Part shown: piece after piece, positions 23,628 to 24,281 of the stretch | How the letters are laid out: every line of letters starts with the position of its first letter | How positions within the stretch are numbered: the first letter of the stretch is position 1 | Origin: Niastella sp. | GTDB taxonomy: Bacteria; Bacteroidota; Bacteroidia; Chitinophagales; Chitinophagaceae | Length of the DNA stretch: 24,281 bases | Direction: 5' to 3' | NCBI GenBank assembly: GCA_021154515.1 | Contig: JAJKIL010000265.1 | Location: forward strand, 1 to 24,281 | Notes under the pieces: generated by a model | What the model was told of the DNA's origin: nothing | What the model saw: the letters and a program-made list of their open reading frames with translations, nothing else | Database searches by the model: none | Program-made: the position numbers and the translations under genes

Positions 23628-23635
23628 CAAATATA
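23628..23635 (-). promoter_or_regulatory. -7 box TATATTTG of mutS
   Basis: Perfect TAnnTTTG on the minus strand ending 5 nt before the mutS ATG. No -33 TTG at 19-23 nt is visible. Confidence 0.5.
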
Positions 23636-23706
23636 AATTGTTTGGTTACCGTTTTGAAAAGCCGTTTAGGGGATGTGGGTAAATTGGGGGCAAGTTGAGG
23701 GGTGAT

Positions 23707-23738
23707 AAGTTAACAAGTTGACCAGTTAACCAGTTGAC
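23707..23738. repeat. 8-bp array, core AGTTRAC x4 (element B)
   Basis: Four contiguous 8-mers alternating AGTTAAC and AGTTGAC; the reverse complement of the GTYAAC array in element A. Confidence 0.85.
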
Positions 23739-23772
23739 CAGGAAGAAAGAGCTGTAGGTAATAAAGCAGACA

Positions 23773-23808
23773 GTTGATAGCGTTGACTGGGTTGATATAG
23801 TTGATAAA
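23773..23808. repeat. 9-bp array, core GTTGATANN x4 (element B)
   Basis: Four contiguous 9-mers, three starting GTTGATA and one GTTGACTGG; the reverse complement of the TATCAAC array in element A, including one GTCAAC-type variant unit in each. Confidence 0.85.
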
Positions 23809-23820
23809 GAAAGGGCTGGC

Positions 23821-23848
23821 GAGTTGTGAGTTGTCAGTAGTGAGTGGG
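23821..23848. repeat. 7-bp array, GAGTTGT type x4 (element B)
   Basis: Units GAGTTGT, GAGTTGT, CAGTAGT, GAGTGGG. It has no counterpart in element A. Confidence 0.7.
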
Positions 23849-23907
23849 GTTCCTATTTTTCAGACATCTAAAAATGTCCGCTGCCTCGCGATAGCGCATG
23901 CTTCTTG

Positions 23908-23920
23908 GCCGCGTCGCGGC
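23908..23920. repeat. Palindrome GCCGCGTCGCGGC (element B)
   Basis: Six-base arms around one T. With the adjoining heptamers it forms the 36-nt block identical, inverted, to 10044-10079. Confidence 0.85.
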
Positions 23921-23924
23921 ATTT

Positions 23925-23950
23925 CTGCCTTCTGCCCTCTGCCTTCTGCC
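23925..23950. repeat. 7-bp array, CTGCCYT x3.7 (element B)
   Basis: CTGCC recurs at 23925, 23932, 23939 and 23946; the reverse complement of GGCAGAR in element A. Confidence 0.85.
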
Positions 23951-23983
23951 GTTTTCACCACTGCCGACTGCCTTTTCTCCCTT

Positions 23984-24011
23984 TGCCTTTTGCCCTCTGC
24001 CCTTTGCCTTT
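23984..24011. repeat. 7-bp array of TGCC units leading into the trmH-like promoter
   Basis: TGCC recurs every 7 nt at 23984, 23991, 23998 and 24005, after a phase break (15 nt) from 23969. Most units read CTTTGCC or TTTTGCC; the promoter -7 box 24019-24026 is followed by GCC in the same TTTGCC context. Confidence 0.7.
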
Positions 24012-24018
24012 TTCAACT

Positions 24019-24026
24019 TACCTTTG
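24019..24026 (+). promoter_or_regulatory. -7 box TACCTTTG of the TrmH-like gene
   Basis: Perfect TAnnTTTG ending 5 nt before the ATG at 24032. A CTG at 23997-23999 stands at 19 nt, a near -33 element supplied by the heptamer array. Confidence 0.55.
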
Positions 24027-24031
24027 CCGCC

Positions 24032-24281
24032 ATGCGTAAGCTAAGTATGGACGAATTGAACCGCAAATCGGTTCATGAATTTAAAGAGGCCGAGAAAATG
24101 CCGGTTGTGGTGGTGCTGGATAATATCCGCAGCATGCACAATGTTGGCAGCGTGTTCCGTACGGCCGACGCTTTTTTATTACGCGGCATTTATTTGTGCG
24201 GCTACACGCCCCAACCGCCGCACCGCGATATTCATAAAACCGCCCTGGGCGCTACGGAAACCGTGGAATGGAAATATGCCG
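24032..24281 (+). CDS. TrmH/SpoU family RNA 2'-O-methyltransferase (partial, cut by window end)
   Basis: The first 83 codons of a SPOUT-class RNA methyltransferase that adds a methyl group to a ribose 2'-OH of tRNA or rRNA. SpoU motif 1 is clear as LDNIRSMHNVGSVFRTADAF (about residues 29-48), followed by LRGIYLCGYTPQPPH and KTALGATETVEW, the usual order in the family. The SAM-binding knot (motifs 2 and 3) lies beyond the window. The ATG at 24032 is chosen because the frame upstream runs into the repeat array and because the -7 box ends 5 nt before it. Which RNA position is modified cannot be told from this part. Confidence 0.88.
   Translation, partial: MRKLSMDELNRKSVHEFKEAEKMPVVVVLDNIRSMHNVGSVFRTADAFLLRGIYLCGYTPQPPHRDIHKTALGATETVEWKYA

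Larger units (their letters stand above)
23707..23950. repeat. Composite short-period repeat element B
   Basis: This fills most of the gap between mutS and the TrmH-like gene. On the plus strand: 8-bp array (23707-23738), 9-bp array (23773-23808), a 7-bp array of GAGTTGT type (23821-23848), a unique segment with a small hairpin (GACAT/ATGTC around 23863-23878), the palindrome (23908-23920) and the 7-bp CTGCCTT array (23925-23950). Read on the minus strand this is the same module order as element A. Further TGCC heptamers continue to 24011. Confidence 0.85.

Noticed and set aside
10044..23943. Composite transposon or genomic island bounded by the inverted elements
   Set aside because: No transposase or integrase, no target duplication seen, and the enclosed genes (mutS, glmM, cysteine desulfurase) are core chromosomal genes.
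23834..24016. 60-codon minus-strand open frame rich in Lys, Gly, Arg and Gln
   Set aside because: It is the translation of heptamer repeat arrays and the palindrome; no family match, no start signal, and period 7 simply cycles the frames.

Overview
The window reads as chromosomal DNA from a Bacteroidota bacterium, most likely family Chitinophagaceae (Niastella/Chitinophaga-like; the genus is inference). Reasons: several starts are preceded by the Bacteroidota -7 box TAnnTTTG rather than a purine-rich ribosome binding site; there is a secreted delta-60 repeat protein with a type IX secretion C-terminal tail; a DUF6702 remnant and a HupE/UreJ-like gene sit beside a secreted M1 metallopeptidase; and alpha-CTD, L17, CarA, MutS and GlmM have the form usual in that phylum. 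Most of the window is housekeeping and envelope genes in short transcription units. No tRNA, rRNA, CRISPR array, insertion sequence or prophage was seen.

Layout. 1-968: end of rpoA and rplQ, closed by a strong terminator. 1131-2723: carA and aroQ, each with its own terminator or promoter signals. 2807-4065: two small exported proteins (a TonB-C-like domain protein and a MORN/YwqK-like protein). 4184-6055 (minus): secreted delta-60 repeat protein with T9SS tail and a probable long leader. 6474-9450 (minus): M1 metallopeptidase and HupE/UreJ-like membrane protein, overlapping by 59 nt. 9510-10037 (plus): DUF6702 gene broken by one in-frame stop. 10044-10247: composite short-period repeat element A. 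10241-12190 (minus): CNNM/CBS/CorC protein and PAP2 phosphatase. 12246-14225 (plus): LtaS-like sulfatase-fold membrane enzyme, tail to tail with a methyltransferase (14229-14975, minus). 15269-20996 (plus): phosphoglucosamine mutase, cysteine desulfurase, gluconokinase, and a DUF1624 membrane protein. 21001-23622 (minus): mutS. 23707-24011: composite repeat element B, running into the promoter of a TrmH/SpoU RNA methyltransferase cut by the window end.

The most unusual content is non-coding. Elements A and B are inverted copies of one design: a 7-bp array (GGCAGAR), a 13-bp palindrome (GCCGCGWCGCGGC), a 9-bp array (core TATCAAC) and an 8-bp array (core GTYAAC), in the same order, with a 36-nt stretch identical between them. 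A shorter 7-bp array lies at the 3' end of the delta-60 gene. Two arrays begin in the stop codon of the adjacent gene. Three genes (PAP2, mutS, trmH-like) have a perfect TAnnTTTG ending exactly 5 nt before the ATG, which predicts leaderless mRNAs.
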